Shown here in pieces: positions 34,561-34,836 of a DNA stretch of 34,836 nt (the stretch's first letter is position 1; the number at the start of each line of letters is the position of its first letter). Made by a program: the position numbers and the translations under genes. The stretch comes from Planctomycetota bacterium. GTDB taxonomy: Bacteria; Planctomycetota; Planctomycetia; Pirellulales; Thermoguttaceae. The notes under the pieces were generated by a model that saw nothing but the letters and a program-made list of their open reading frames with translations, had not been told where the DNA came from and made no database searches. The DNA is taken from NCBI GenBank assembly GCA_029550925.1, contig JAKPGL010000116.1:1-34836 (forward strand), written 5' to 3'.

Positions 34561-34836
34561 TTAGGCAGAGGAGGCCTGGGCTTTTGTCCGGTCCTGATCG
34601 AAGCAGACTCCCCAGGCCGCCAGCAGGGCGACCGCCCCTATCAAAAAGGCGACGGCCAGCCCGGCCAATCCGACGGCCAGCCCAACCTGTTCTTTAATCA
34701 TGCCCAACAGGAGCGGCGAGGCTCCCCCTGTCAAAAAGGCCATCATAATCATCACCCCTGAGGCCGAGGCCCGTAGCCGCTGCGGGATCACCTCGTAGAG
34801 CGAAGCGTAGATGTTGGCTTCGTACACGCCGCGGAA
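34561..34836 (-). CDS. MFS transporter, C-terminal part (partial)
   Basis: An open frame enters from the right edge on the minus strand and ends at 34561 (91 codons before the stop). It begins FRGVYEANIYASLYEVIP and then RLRASASGVMIMMAFLTGG, which is the loop and helix pattern of sugar or sugar-acid MFS permeases (RGxYEANIYA). Two to three hydrophobic segments follow (LLLGMIKEQVGLAVGLAGLA, VAFLIGAVALLAAWGV). Likely carries the substrate for the adjacent SDR and dehydratase. Confidence 0.8.
   Translation of the reverse strand, partial: FRGVYEANIYASLYEVIPQRLRASASGVMIMMAFLTGGASPLLLGMIKEQVGLAVGLAGLAVAFLIGAVALLAAWGVCFDQDRTKAQASSA

Overview
The window looks like a GC-rich planctomycete chromosome, probably of the Pirellulales/Thermogutta kind. 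This is inferred from the mix of a ThuA-like secreted protein, a LamG-domain secreted protein, an enolase-superfamily dehydratase with SDR and MFS partners, and a single long flagellar locus with a sigma-54 activator. No rRNA or tRNA is present, so the taxonomic placement is only an inference.

Layout. Positions 2-115 are the end of a membrane protein. A ThuA-domain protein (334-1104, minus) is divergent from a lactate-dehydrogenase-like malate dehydrogenase (1396-2355). Next comes an alpha/beta-hydrolase-fold protein (2611-3396) whose nucleophile position carries arginine. From 3680 to 30189 nearly everything is flagellar and on the plus strand. An upstream block encodes a membrane-anchored TPR protein, a FlgN-like coiled-coil protein, a soluble histidine kinase and an NtrC-type response regulator. 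The structural block then runs flgB-flgC-fliE-fliF-fliG-fliH-fliI-fliJ-motE-like-fliK-flgD-flgE-flbD-motA-motB-fliL-fliN-fliO-fliP-fliQ-fliR-flhB. A LamG-domain exported protein (30518-31711) follows. On the minus strand at the right end are an enolase-superfamily acid-sugar dehydratase, an SDR oxidoreductase and the C-terminus of an MFS transporter, which read as a small sugar-acid catabolic cluster.

How it works together. The kinase and regulator genes overlap by 4 nt and sit just upstream of an exact-consensus sigma-54 promoter (9504-9519) that precedes flgB. The sequence therefore suggests a local cascade in which the pair activates RpoN-dependent transcription of rod, basal body, motor, hook and export genes. 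The block lacks fliM, flhA, flhF, fliA, flgG and flagellin genes, which must be elsewhere or absent.

Most notable: FliN carries four FliM-type EIxxLL motifs ahead of its SpoA domain although no fliM is present in the cluster; FlgE carries a tandem duplicated FN3/Ig-like insertion; a 29-codon small ORF overlaps the flbD start as ATGA; and the gene-to-gene gaps contain hairpins and dispersed palindromic repeats shared between distant places in the window.
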